64,000 nt of DNA, taken from contig NZ_BEWA01000001.1 of NCBI RefSeq assembly GCF_003112535.1, positions 86,888 through 150,887 of the forward strand, written 5' to 3'. This document shows positions 10,003 to 18,431 of this stretch, in pieces. The translations under genes and the position numbers were made by a program. The notes beneath the pieces are model-generated. The model was not told the origin of the DNA, made no database searches, and saw only the letters and a program-made list of their open reading frames with translations. Each line of letters starts with the position of its first letter. The first letter of the stretch is position 1. Origin of the DNA: Streptomyces rishiriensis. GTDB taxonomy: Bacteria > Actinomycetota > Actinomycetes > Streptomycetales > Streptomycetaceae.

Positions 10003-10040
10003 CGTACTTATCGCGTACGTTTGCCGTACGAAACACGTAC
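10003..10040 (-). promoter_or_regulatory. Four CGTAC motifs at exact 11-bp spacing upstream of tap
   Basis: CGTAC occurs at 10003, 10014, 10025 and 10036, one helical turn apart, 35-73 bp before the tap start codon. Copies 2-4 extend to the palindromic CGTACG or a near match. Such same-face phasing suggests cooperative binding of a helix-turn-helix protein, plausibly Tap itself. This is inference from spacing. Confidence 0.55.
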
Positions 10041-10300
10041 GAAGTGCGTTGCGGTAGGCATCAACACACGGATCCTCTCCTGTGTCCCGTCCTCGCGGCA
10101 CCTGGTCCACGCGCGGCTGCCGCCTGCGGGGAGCGGGAGATGACAGGTCCATGCGGCTGGGACTGAAACCGGCGGGGGTGCCCAGGAGCCGAGGGGCAGC
10201 TTTCCACAGCCGTTCTTCGGGGAACCGGCTTGCTTGGATTTCCGCTGGGCTCCCTTGCGAAAGCGCCCGCCCGGATCGGCGAATACGAGACCGTGGTGGA
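10041..10300. other. Spacer with no recognised gene
   Basis: Between the tap operator and the start of the broken tniQ gene I find no convincing coding frame, repeat or structured RNA. It probably holds the tap promoter at its left edge and debris of the transposon at its right. Confidence 0.4.
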
Positions 10301-11683
10301 GTGACCCATCATCCCGGCCTCCTGCGGACAGCTCCCCTGCAGGGTGAGACGACCTCGTCGCTGATCTGCCGCATCGCGAGCCGCTACGGCATGGAAGCGA
10401 AAGCGTTGCGGTCGTCCTGGCAGTTTGCGCAACTACCCGCCAGGGCACGACGGCGGGGGCGCGCGGGCCGACGCCGAGGTGCCGCTGAACGCAGCCGGAC
10501 GGCAGCTCCTGGCAGGCCTGTGCGGCGTCACCGAAGACGTGCTTGCGCAGGCGTTGCCGTCCTGGGGACAGGAGGACGCCAAGTTGTCGGCCGGGAAGAA
10601 CGGGGTGCCGGCGGCGGCGTGGCGGACCGGCGGCGCGGCCGCGGGGCCGGTGGCGTTCGGCTGCCGCCTGTGCGCGGCCCGACGCACGGGAACGGCCGTG
10701 CGGGTCGTGCGGTACGCGCCGCGATGGGAGCGGGTGTGCGCCCGGCACCGGCGGTGGCTGCTGGACGCGGACGCCGACCAGCCTCTTGAACATCTGGACG
10801 TACGGGGTGTGCCCGAAGTGGCCGCGGCGGTGGGCCGGTGTGGCGCGGCGGGCAGCACGGGCCGGAGCCGGGCCGGCGAGGGTGTTCGCTCTGGCGCACG
10901 CGGTCGTGGCCCGGTGGTGGGAGCAGGCCCTTCGCTGGGAACGCGAGGCGATCTGGCCGCGGCGGCTGCACCAGGTCGCGGGCGGCACGCCGGGACAGAG
11001 CTGGAGCGGTGGCGGATCGTGGGCCGGGACGCGGTCGTCTTCCCCGAGGTGGTGGCCGTCGCCGACGCGCTGCTGGACCCCGCCATGGCCGAGCTGGTGT
11101 GGATGGACAGCGGTGCCGGGCGGCCGCGGGCGCTGCCCGCCGAGGGGATGTTCTGCGGCCGGCTCGGTGAGCGGGTCGGCCGGCCGTGGCTGGGGCCGTT
11201 GGCCGCGACCGACTACGGTGGCCCGCTGACCTCCTGGATGGGCAGCGTCATCCGCCTCCACCGCGGCGCCGGCGGGCCGCCCGGATACGACAACGACCCG
11301 TGGTGGCTGCGCCAGGAGCACCAGAGCGCGACCATGGCAGGGCAGTTGAGGTACTGGGCAAGGAGAAGAAGGCGCCCGGCTCGGGGAGGATGTGGCGGGC
11401 GGCGGTGCCCGCCGAACAGCGCACGCTGATCACCCGGGCGATCGAGAGGGCCGAGGAACAGCTGCTCCAGCTGCGCGGGGTGCAGACCGGGACCGCCGAC
11501 GTCACCCGGCAGCTTCTGCGCAGCCTCCGCCACAGCGCCGGCCTGAGCGACAACGCCTGGAAGCGGACCGCTCTGGCGGCCGCGAACGCCGGAATCCCCC
11601 TGGAAGAAGTCGCCCGGTGGGTGGACATGACCCCTGACGCCTTGATGAACATGCTGACGGCCGGCCAGGAAGACAGTGGCTGA
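10301..11683 (+). pseudogene. Frameshifted TniQ-family transposon protein
   Basis: Pieces of one TniQ/TnsD-like protein appear in turn in three frames. The N-terminal piece from a GTG at 10301 holds the signature LQGETTSSLICRIASRYG. The frame changes near 10420 (RNYPPGHDG), giving a Cys-rich part with CRLCAARR and RYAPRWERVCARHRRW. A middle piece (VFALAHAVVARWWEQALRWE) is in another frame from about 10800 to 11000. The reading then returns to the previous frame up to about 11350, and ends in a third frame (WRAAVPAEQRTLITRAIERAEEQLL to 11683). At least four frame changes show the gene is dead. TniQ is the target-selection subunit of Tn7-like and Tn5053-like elements. Confidence 0.65.
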
Positions 11684-11813
11684 AGGACCGCCCGGCAAGC
11701 GCGGAGCGGCCGCCATAAGGGGGCTCGTCAACCGTTAGCGCACGCGGTACCCGTTCGTGGCAGGAATCCCCAAAACCAGGTGACCGCAGGCGGATACGGC
11801 TTGGCTGAAGCAG

Positions 11814-12560
11814 GTGATCAACGCAGATACGGCCAGGCCGGGGAGCCTGGCAGGGCGGGTGGCGGCTGGTCGCCCTACCGAGTTCGAGGCAGTCTTTCAC
11901 GACCCCGTCGGGCAGGTGGTCCGGCAGCGGTGGGCGGACGCCGCCCTCGCGGTGGCGTCCGAGGACCTGGCGCCGGTGTCCGCGTTCCCGGTGATCCCGG
12001 GGCGGCGGTGGGGACCGGGCCTGTGGTGGTCGGCCACGACCGGGAAGCATGTCTCCGCGGGATCGAACGCGATGCGCACCCAGCTGATCGTCCTCGACCG
12101 CGATCCGCGCGTGACCGCCCTGACGGGGCGGCCGGTACGGCTGCTGTGGCGCAACCCCCGCGGGCAGGTGCGTTCCAGGGTGGCGCAGCTCTTCGCCCGC
12201 TACACCGACGGCACCGCCCTGCTCGCCGACTGCCCCAGCCACCCCGATGCCGGCGGCGCAGGCGCGATGAAGGCCGCTGAGGCGGTGGCGAAGGCGTGCA
12301 CGTACATCGGCTGGACCTACCGCCGCCTCCCACCGCTCGACGGCATCCTGGCCGCCAACCTGAATAACGGCACCCTCCCCCGCCACGCCCCCTACCTCCA
12401 CCAACGCACCGCCAGCCGCATCGGATCCCTCACACGACTCATCCGCCAAGCCGCCATCACCGCCATCCACGACGGAACCGAACGCATCACCAAGCAATCA
12501 CTCGACACCATCCGCCTCGACCACCTCGCCGAAACCCACCACCGTCCCCGCACCCGATAA
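11814..12560 (+). pseudogene. In-frame TnsA-head / TnsC-tail chimera
   Basis: Residues 1 to about 180 resemble the TnsA-like endonuclease subunit of Streptomyces Tn7-type elements: FEAVFHDPVGQVVRQRW, GPGLWWSATTGKHV, LDRDPRVTALTGRPVRLLWR and CTYIGWTYRRL. From about residue 185 the sequence switches to the C-terminus of a TnsC/TniB-type ATPase: GTLPRHAPYLHQRT, IGSLTRLIRQAAI and ITKQSLDTIRLDHLAE. The expected TnsA C-terminus, the whole TnsB gene and the TnsC Walker motifs are missing. A single in-frame deletion would give this structure. It is unlikely to be an active transposition protein. Start is a GTG; assignment is by family memory. Confidence 0.6.
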
Positions 12561-12690
12561 CCCCCGCCCCCAAACGCAATGGCCGTCGCAGCGTCAAGGG
12601 GCCGACCGGCCGCCAAGGACTCGCTCCCGTTCCTTGGCCAATCCAGCCCGTCCAGGAGTCAGCCTCCCGCCGTCCGGGAAGGACGCCTGC

Positions 12691-13230
12691 GTGGACTCAT
12701 CGGCGTGGGTGGGGGCGCTATTCGGCCTGGCAGGAACCATGATCGGAGGAACCCTTTCGATCTGGTCCGCAGTCATTGCCCAGCGACGGCAGGCAGCTCA
12801 AGCGCGTGATGATCAACGGCAGACCCGTGCAGCCACAGCGACTGAGGCGGCGCTGACCGAACTGCTCGAAATAGAACGCGATGCCCGCCGAGCCGGCCCT
12901 CACGACAACGCCCGCAGTCACCTACTCCACGAACGCATACTGAGCATCCAAGTCCTGATGCAGCGCGTTCCTGACGCCGGCCTTCGTGACCGAGTGAGAG
13001 AAAACTGCCTGCTGATGCCTCTCCATCTTCCTGACGACACCAGAACCTGGGAGCAGCGACGGGTCGACAGGATCCACCTCTGCCGTGACGCCATCGCCTG
13101 CCTGGGCGCCTACCTCCGGGGTGAGGCAATGCCACCACGCACGAACCCAGTTGGGGAGATCCGCGCGCTTTGGCACTCTTCCGACATCGGTTCAGAGACA
13201 GACATGTTCTTCTACGAGCCGGAAACATAG
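12691..13230 (+). CDS. Hypothetical membrane-anchored protein
   Basis: The product, 179 residues from the GTG at 12691, starts with one hydrophobic segment (SSAWVGALFGLAGTMIGGTLS, about residues 3-22). A long helical, charged cytoplasmic region follows, with a coiled-coil-like stretch (IAQRRQAAQARDDQRQTR). The GTG was preferred over an upstream ATG at 12634 because GGAAGG lies at a good distance and the membrane segment then sits at the N-terminus. Small proteins of this layout are common in Streptomyces; I do not recognise a function. It stands alone downstream of the transposon debris. Confidence 0.5.
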   Translation: MDSSAWVGALFGLAGTMIGGTLSIWSAVIAQRRQAAQARDDQRQTRAATATEAALTELLEIERDARRAGPHDNARSHLLHERILSIQVLMQRVPDAGLRDRVRENCLLMPLHLPDDTRTWEQRRVDRIHLCRDAIACLGAYLRGEAMPPRTNPVGEIRALWHSSDIGSETDMFFYEPET

Positions 13231-13815
13231 CGGGCACCGGTCCGGCGGCCACACAAGCCGATCACCACCCAGCCGATACACACCAAAACAGCCCGTCGTG
13301 CCCGGCGAGGGGCTGGCCGGGCTCTACGCCGAGGCGGGCGCGACCACCGCCGACGGCACCACCAAAACAGGCCTGGCCAGCACAAACACACGCCGGGCCT
13401 TTTCACGCTAGAGCTACCTGCAACGAACCCAGCCCCGCTCCACACACACCACACAAGCCCAGCTCACACACCCCGGCCTCCCCACCGAAGCCACCCGCCC
13501 CGCCTCTCAGCGAACCAGCAACACACCGGGCCAGCCGCCGCCCCGTACACCAACAAGCCCCCCTCCGAGCGTCAGACGAGCTCTCGGCGGTCGGAGGACT
13601 CACCGGGCTCCGATCAACTCGAAGCTGAGCAACTACCCGATCCACAAGTCTTGACTGTTGCTCATCGCAGCAGCGGTCCTCGCTCTGGAGCGGCAACGCC
13701 GAAAGACGTCAAAGATGTGTTCAACTGCGTTCCGACGCCCGTAGATGCGCACCACATACCGGCGTTCGGCGACGGGCCGTCTGTCCGTCTTCCTCGACAA
13801 GCTGTACGCCTGAGG
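13231..13815. other. 585-bp stretch without a convincing gene
   Basis: The composition here is C- and A-rich on the plus strand, with CACAC-type low complexity around 13440-13480. No frame has coding character over more than about 45 codons; a short one near 13296-13411 may be a gene remnant. It separates the replicon-maintenance region from the biosynthetic region. Confidence 0.4.
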
Positions 13816-14611
13816 TCAGGCCTCCCCGACGGCGAGGACGATCTTGCCGCGGTTGTCCCGCTGTTCCAGCCGCTCGTGGGCGGCCCGGGCCTCCTCGAGC
13901 GGCAGCACGGTCTCGACCGGCACCCGGTACGTCCGGTCCGCGACGCGCTCGGCCAGTTCCCGCAGGTCGGCTCGCGGGTCGTAGCCGTGGATCTGCAGGT
14001 TGGTGAGCTGGAAGCCGAGGATCGAGGCGTTCTTCGGGTAGAAGTCGCGGGTGTCGACGGTGGTGGGCTCCCGTGCGACATTGGCCAGCGCCACCACCCG
14101 GCCGCCGGGCGCCGGCCTCGGCGGCGATCTGCACGGCCGCACTGCCCACCCCGCTCGCGGCGGCCTTCACCACGACCGTGTCCCCCTTGCCGGCCCCGGC
14201 GAGGTGCCGCAGGCAGTACCAGGCCGACAGCCATGCGATCGGCAGCGCGGCCGCGGTCGTCAGGTCCACCGCGTCGGGCAAGGCCACCACCTGCCCGACG
14301 GGCACCGCGGCCAGCTCTGCGTAGAAGCCGGGAGCGGCGTCCCCGTCGAGGGCCGCCACGCGCTGTCCGACCTCCAGCCCGGTGACTCCGTCCCCCACCG
14401 CGGCGACGGTTCCCGCCGCCTCCGCGCCCGGAATCAGCGGCGGCCGCCCGGCGCGGTGGTAGACCCCGGACCTGACCAGGGCGTCCGCCCGGTTCACGCC
14501 CGCCGCGGCGATCCGTACGAGCACCTGCCCGGGCCCCGCCACGGGATCGGGCACCTCGACCGGCACCAGCACCTCGGGGCCGCCGAAGTCGTCGATCCGC
14601 ACCGCACGCAT
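13816..14611 (-). pseudogene. Quinone-oxidoreductase-like (MDR) gene with internal deletion
   Basis: Reading leftward from the ATG at about 14611, the N-terminal half is a typical zinc-independent MDR/quinone reductase: MRAVRIDDFGGPEV, AAGVNRADALVRSGVYH and KAAASGVGSAAVQIAAEAGA, the last being the NADPH-binding AxxGVG. Near 14120 the frame breaks directly into the C-terminal part in another frame (PGGRVVALANVA, DTRDFYPKNASILGFQLTNLQ, ending GKIVLAVGEA). About 55-70 residues of the nucleotide-binding domain are missing. The gene is divergent from a CGNR regulator and shares a perfect palindromic control region with it, so regulation survives although the enzyme is dead. Confidence 0.75.
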
Positions 14612-14648
14612 ACCGCACCCGCTTCCTGCCGCAGCCGCCGGGACGACT

Positions 14649-14697
14649 GACACCGGTTCATGTGGTGTCACCTTGCGACACCACATGAACCGGTGTC
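14649..14697. promoter_or_regulatory. Perfect 21-bp inverted repeat operator
   Basis: The arms 14649-14669 and 14677-14697 are exact reverse complements with a 7-bp centre. Each arm also contains an internal dyad ACACC-N9-GGTGT, so the element looks like two adjacent operator sites. It lies between the divergent oxidoreductase remnant and the CGNR regulator and probably binds that regulator. Confidence 0.7.
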
Positions 14698-14719
14698 AAG
14701 GCAGGTTAGGATCGTTCGC

Positions 14720-15298
14720 ATGACCAGTGCGTCCGACCCGGTGCTCGCCTTCCCCTTCGTAGGGGGCCGCCCCTGCCTGGACTTCGTCGCCACGCTCGGC
14801 AGGCGGCACGCCACCCCGGTCGAGCGGATCCCCGACACCGCCGCGCTGGCCCACTGGTTCCACGAGGCCGGGCTCACGCCGGACGAGGGCCCCCTGCAGG
14901 TCACCGCCGGCGACCTGAGCGAGGCCCGGGTGCTGCGCGAGGCGCTCCACCGCGTCCTGCGGTCGGCGATGGCCGACGATGATCCGGACCCGGCCGACGT
15001 GGCGCTGGTCAACGAGAGCGCTGCCCGCCCTGACCTGGCCCCCCAGCTGGGCGAACGCCGCTGGACGGCCCGGCATCCGGTGCGTGCCGCGCTGACGACG
15101 GTGGCCCGGGACGCCGTCCTGCTGGTGCGCGGCCCCCTGCTGGAGCGGGTCAAGAAGTGCGAGAACCGCGACTGCTCCCTGCTCTTCCTGGACGACTCCC
15201 AGGCGCGCCGCCGCCGTTGGTGTTCCATGGAACGCTGCGGCAACCTCGCCAAGGTCGCCGGATACCGGTCGCGCAGCCGGACGGGCGCCACCCCGTGA
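14720..15298 (+). CDS. CGNR zinc-finger transcriptional regulator
   Basis: The 192-residue protein has the ABATE-type N-terminal domain (FVGGRPCLDFVATL at about 12-25) and a C-terminal CGNR zinc finger: KKCENRDCSLLFLDDS followed by RRRWCSMERCGNLAKV, with four cysteines and the CGN motif near residue 173. Such proteins usually repress divergent genes and sense small stress molecules. The ATG at 14720 follows the perfect palindrome at 14649-14697. A second CGNR regulator occurs at 53791-54363. Here the controlled oxidoreductase gene is broken, so the regulator may now control only itself. Confidence 0.85.
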   Translation: MTSASDPVLAFPFVGGRPCLDFVATLGRRHATPVERIPDTAALAHWFHEAGLTPDEGPLQVTAGDLSEARVLREALHRVLRSAMADDDPDPADVALVNESAARPDLAPQLGERRWTARHPVRAALTTVARDAVLLVRGPLLERVKKCENRDCSLLFLDDSQARRRRWCSMERCGNLAKVAGYRSRSRTGATP

Positions 15299-15570
15299 GG
15301 CCCGCACCTGCCGACCGCGACCGGCGAGGTCCGCGGCGGCCCCTTGCCGCCCGGCGAAAGGCTTCGCGCCAGCGGTGGTGGCTGGTCCGCTGGTCGCACC
15401 AGGCGGACCCGAGCCATCCCGGTTGCCCGCCGGTCGCGCGGCTCGATCACGGCTCTTAGCGTGGAACAAGGAATGTTCCCCCGCGGTCGCCGTTTCCGGC
15501 GATGGGGTGCTCAGCCGTGACGCGCCGGCCCTCGGGCCCACACCGTACGGCAGGGAGGAGGCGGTGGGGG

Positions 15571-16359
15571 ATGGGCGCTGACTGGCAGCTGCTCGAATCC
15601 GGACCGGCAGACGCCGCCGACACGGTGCTGCTGCTTCCCGGGGGCATGTGCAGCGCAGAGTCGTTCGCGGAGGTGATGGCGCAACCCGTGCTCGAACGGC
15701 TGCGGCTCGTGGCCGCGACCATGCCAGGACACGCGGGGGCCGCACCTCTGGAGGATTGCAGCATGGCGTCCTACGCGCGGGTGTCGGCGGAGCTGGCGGA
15801 AGAGATGCGGGCGGATGTCGTGGCCGGGTTCAGCATGGGCGCGTCCGTCGCGGTGGAGATGGTCACCTCCGGCGCGTTCACCGGGCCGGTCGTGCTGTCG
15901 GGCGTCAGCCTCAGCTCCCCCGACGAACCGGCGTTCTTCCGCGCGCTCGTGGCGCTGGGCCGCGTACTCGGCGGCATCCCGGTGAGGCTGCTGGGCAAGG
16001 CGACCGGGGTGATGCTCAAGCACATGCGGATGTCCACGGAACGTCAGGCCGAACTGCGCGCCGACTTCGACAGGAACGACCCGGCGGTCATGCGGCGGAT
16101 CCTGCTGGAGTACACACGGTGGCTGCGCCAGGACGAGCAGCGGGCCGTCCGGCTGTGCCAGGCCGGCGTGCCGGCCTGGCTTATCCACGCCGAGAAGGGC
16201 GACGGCGGGCTCACCGACGCCGAGCGCAGCACCCTGGAAGCCTGCCCGAACGCCCGTGTGGTGACGATCCCGGGCTCGGCGTTCTTCCTTCCGGTGGAGG
16301 CCCCCGAACCGCTGGCCGCGGCCATCGCTGAGGCCGTCGCCCTCGCTACCCGCCCGTAG
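15571..16359 (+). CDS. Alpha/beta-hydrolase fold protein
   Basis: The 262-residue protein has the oxyanion region LLLPGGMCSAESF, the nucleophile elbow GFSMGAS with Ser88, and an acid region near WLIHAEKGDG. The position where these enzymes normally have GH before a proline-rich turn reads PGSAFFLPVEAPE, so the usual catalytic His seems to be replaced by Phe. It may be non-hydrolytic or use another base. The ATG at 15571 has GGAGGAGG upstream. It stands alone at the left border of the cluster; a link with the cluster is not shown. Confidence 0.75.
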   Translation: MGADWQLLESGPADAADTVLLLPGGMCSAESFAEVMAQPVLERLRLVAATMPGHAGAAPLEDCSMASYARVSAELAEEMRADVVAGFSMGASVAVEMVTSGAFTGPVVLSGVSLSSPDEPAFFRALVALGRVLGGIPVRLLGKATGVMLKHMRMSTERQAELRADFDRNDPAVMRRILLEYTRWLRQDEQRAVRLCQAGVPAWLIHAEKGDGGLTDAERSTLEACPNARVVTIPGSAFFLPVEAPEPLAAAIAEAVALATRP

Positions 16360-16410
16360 CCGGCCGGGGTCCGCCACGGGCGAACGTCTCCGTCATCGAT
16401 GCCGCGCCAG

Positions 16411-16533
16411 TCACCAGCAGTAACCGTTCTCGACGGACAGGCCGGCGTATGTGTCACCCTTCAGGGAGACGGCGCTGACCCCGTACGAGTAGCGGCTGCC
16501 CTTCTTGCCGGACCTGCCGGGGGGGGACGCCAT
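16411..16533 (-). CDS. Short uncharacterised frame, possibly a gene remnant
   Basis: A 40-codon frame from an ATG at 16533 ends with YAGLSVENGYCW and contains RYSYGVSAVSL, which has a protein-like composition rather than the Arg/Ala-rich look of shadow frames. No good ribosome site is visible, and the open frame extends some residues upstream without a start. It may be the C-terminal remnant of a larger gene. Function unknown. Confidence 0.2.
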   Translation of the reverse strand: MASPPGRSGKKGSRYSYGVSAVSLKGDTYAGLSVENGYCW

Positions 16534-16634
16534 GATTTCGATCGCCTTCGAAATGCCGTGCCCTCGTGCCGTCGCCGGCGACCGGTGTCAGGCCGGTCGC
16601 GGGCAGGCCGGTGGGGTCTGGTTTGCGGGTGGGG

Positions 16635-17711
16635 TCAGGCCGGTGTGTTCCAGTGCTTCGGCACGGCGTCGGTGTCGGCGCCGGGGGCGGGGGCCGGGCG
16701 GGGGGCGGGGGGCGGGGTGCGGGAGAAGCGGGGGGCGGGGGACGGCTGGGGGCGGCCGGCGACCTCGGTGAACGTCGCGCGCTCGCGCAGGGCGGGGTGC
16801 TCCGCGGCTTCCCCGGGGGTGAGGACGGGCACCACGCAGGCGTCGTGGTCGGCGAACACCTTGGCCCAGTGGTCCCGGGGGCGGGTCCGGAACGCTTCGG
16901 CGATCCGGCCTCGCAGGGCCGGCCAGTTCGCCTGGTCGGCGCGGTCGGGCAGGTCGGCGGCGTCCAGGTCGAGCTGTGCGCAGAGGGCGTCGTAGAACCG
17001 CGGCTCGATCGCGCCGACCGCGACGTGCCCGCCGTCCTGGCATGCGTAGGTGGTGTAGAACGGCGCGTCGGTCACCGTGACGTTGCCCGGGTTGTCCCGC
17101 CACTGGCGGACCATCACCTCCAGCAGGGCCGCTCCGTCGGCCATGGCCGCGTCGACCACCTGGCCGCGCCCGCTGCGGGAGCGCTCGTGCAGCGCCGCCA
17201 GCACACCGAGGACCTGGAGCAGACCGCCGCCGGCGAAGGTGGACAGATACGTCGAGGGAGGCGACGGGGAGCCGGCGGCGTCCGCGTCGCTGTGGAGTGC
17301 TCCGGCCAGGGCGAGGAAGCTGATGTCGTGCCCGGAGCGCTGCGCCCAGGGTCCGCTCTGGCCCCAGCCGGACACCCTGGCGTAGACGAGGCGGGGGTTG
17401 GAGTCGGCGAAGGACTCCGGGCCCAGGCCCAGGCGCTCGCATGCCCCCGGGCGCAGGCCTTCGAGCAGGACGTCGGCGCGGTCCACCAGGGCGCGCACCT
17501 GGCGTATGCCGTCGGGGTTCTTCAGGTCGGCCGTGACCGAGCGGCGGGAGCGGCCGAGGGGGTCGGCGGGCCCGGATGTGCCGGCGCCCGGGCGGTCGAT
17601 GCGCACGACGTCGGCGCCCAGGTCTGCGAGGAGCGTGGCGGCGAAGGCGCAGGGTGCGCCGCTCGCCAGCTCGACCACGCGTACACCGTTGAGTGGCCCC
17701 ATGAGGCTCAT
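16635..17711 (-). CDS. CaiB/BaiF family III CoA-transferase or acyl-CoA racemase homologue
   Basis: The 358-residue protein has the family pattern GVRVVELASGAPCAFAATLLADLGADVVRID at the N-terminus, FADSNPRLVYARVSGWG and SGHDISFLALAGAL. These are closest to alpha-methylacyl-CoA racemases, where the His of GHD (His128 here) is catalytic. The partner Asp normally in GDFGGG is replaced: the segment reads STFAGGG (Phe159). The C-terminal 35 residues are a Pro/Ala-rich tail. It may transfer CoA or bind CoA esters rather than racemise. It is divergent from ohr and near the ADP-forming acyl-CoA synthetase, so a role on a CoA-activated cluster intermediate is possible. Confidence 0.8.
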   Translation of the reverse strand: MSLMGPLNGVRVVELASGAPCAFAATLLADLGADVVRIDRPGAGTSGPADPLGRSRRSVTADLKNPDGIRQVRALVDRADVLLEGLRPGACERLGLGPESFADSNPRLVYARVSGWGQSGPWAQRSGHDISFLALAGALHSDADAAGSPSPPSTYLSTFAGGGLLQVLGVLAALHERSRSGRGQVVDAAMADGAALLEVMVRQWRDNPGNVTVTDAPFYTTYACQDGGHVAVGAIEPRFYDALCAQLDLDAADLPDRADQANWPALRGRIAEAFRTRPRDHWAKVFADHDACVVPVLTPGEAAEHPALRERATFTEVAGRPQPSPAPRFSRTPPPAPRPAPAPGADTDAVPKHWNTPA

Positions 17712-17891
17712 CTCCTTTCCAGTGACTTCTCTGATTTCTCGGGTGCGGTTTGGACGGGTCTATGGTGATGAGTTTTCACGAATCGGTTCGCGATTTTCGC
17801 TTCGGGATTCCGTATTGTTTCGCCTCTGATTTCTTCCCTATCTTGCGAGTGTTTTTCCTCTTGCTTTCCCGGATGAGAAAGGGCAGGAATC

Positions 17892-18311
17892 GTGACGGTT
17901 CTCTACACGGCTGAGGTCACGTCGTCGGGAGACGGCCGCAAGGGCCGGGTCAGCTCCTCGGACGGTGTGCTGGACCTGGGACTGGACGCGCCCAAGGAGG
18001 TGGGCGGCTCCGGGGAGCGGACCAATCCGGAGCAGCTGTTCGCCGCGGGGTACGCGGCCTGCTTCCACAGTGCGCTGCGGTTGTCCGCGCGTGAGGCGCG
18101 GGTGCGGCTCGAGGAGGAGCCGGCCGTCACGGCCCGGGTGCACCTCGAGCGTGACGACTCCGGTTACGGGATCAGCGCCGATCTGACGGTGCGGATGCCG
18201 GGCGTGGCCGCGCAGGCGGCGCGGGAGCTGGTGGAGCGGGCCCATGCCCGCTGCCCGTACTCGCGGGCCGTGCGCGGCAACGTCCGCGTGGGGATCGAGC
18301 TGGCCGGCTGA
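17892..18311 (+). CDS. ohr: Organic hydroperoxide resistance protein (Ohr/OsmC)
   Basis: The 139-residue protein matches the thiol peroxidase family in length. The two redox cysteines are visible in AACFHSAL (Cys57) and RCPYSRAV (Cys121), and the PEQLFAAGYAACF motif is intact. It reduces organic hydroperoxides with lipoyl or bacillithiol/mycothiol-type electron donors. It is divergent from the CoA-transferase gene and convergent with hemL, with a strong hairpin between (18376-18412). It may protect against peroxide stress linked to the cluster chemistry or tetrapyrrole-type photosensitisers; this link is speculative. Confidence 0.9.
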   Translation: MTVLYTAEVTSSGDGRKGRVSSSDGVLDLGLDAPKEVGGSGERTNPEQLFAAGYAACFHSALRLSAREARVRLEEEPAVTARVHLERDDSGYGISADLTVRMPGVAAQAARELVERAHARCPYSRAVRGNVRVGIELAG

Positions 18312-18375
18312 AGGCCGGGTTCCCCTGCGGCGCGTTCGATGGGCTCGGCGCGTTGGAGGTGATGCTCCCGGTGTG

Positions 18376-18412
18376 CGCCGCCGGAGCCGGACGGGGTCCG
18401 GCTCCGGCGGCG
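18376..18412. terminator. Bidirectional hairpin between ohr and hemL
   Basis: A perfect 17-bp stem (18376-18392 with 18396-18412) and a 3-nt loop lie between the convergent ohr and hemL genes, 20 bp before the hemL stop in the leftward sense. It probably ends both transcripts. Confidence 0.75.
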
Positions 18413-18431
18413 TCCGCGTGTGCGGGCCTGC

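Noticed and set aside
16381..16634. Full small secreted-peptide gene
   Set aside because: Only a 40-codon frame without a convincing ribosome site or leader; listed as a low-confidence remnant instead.
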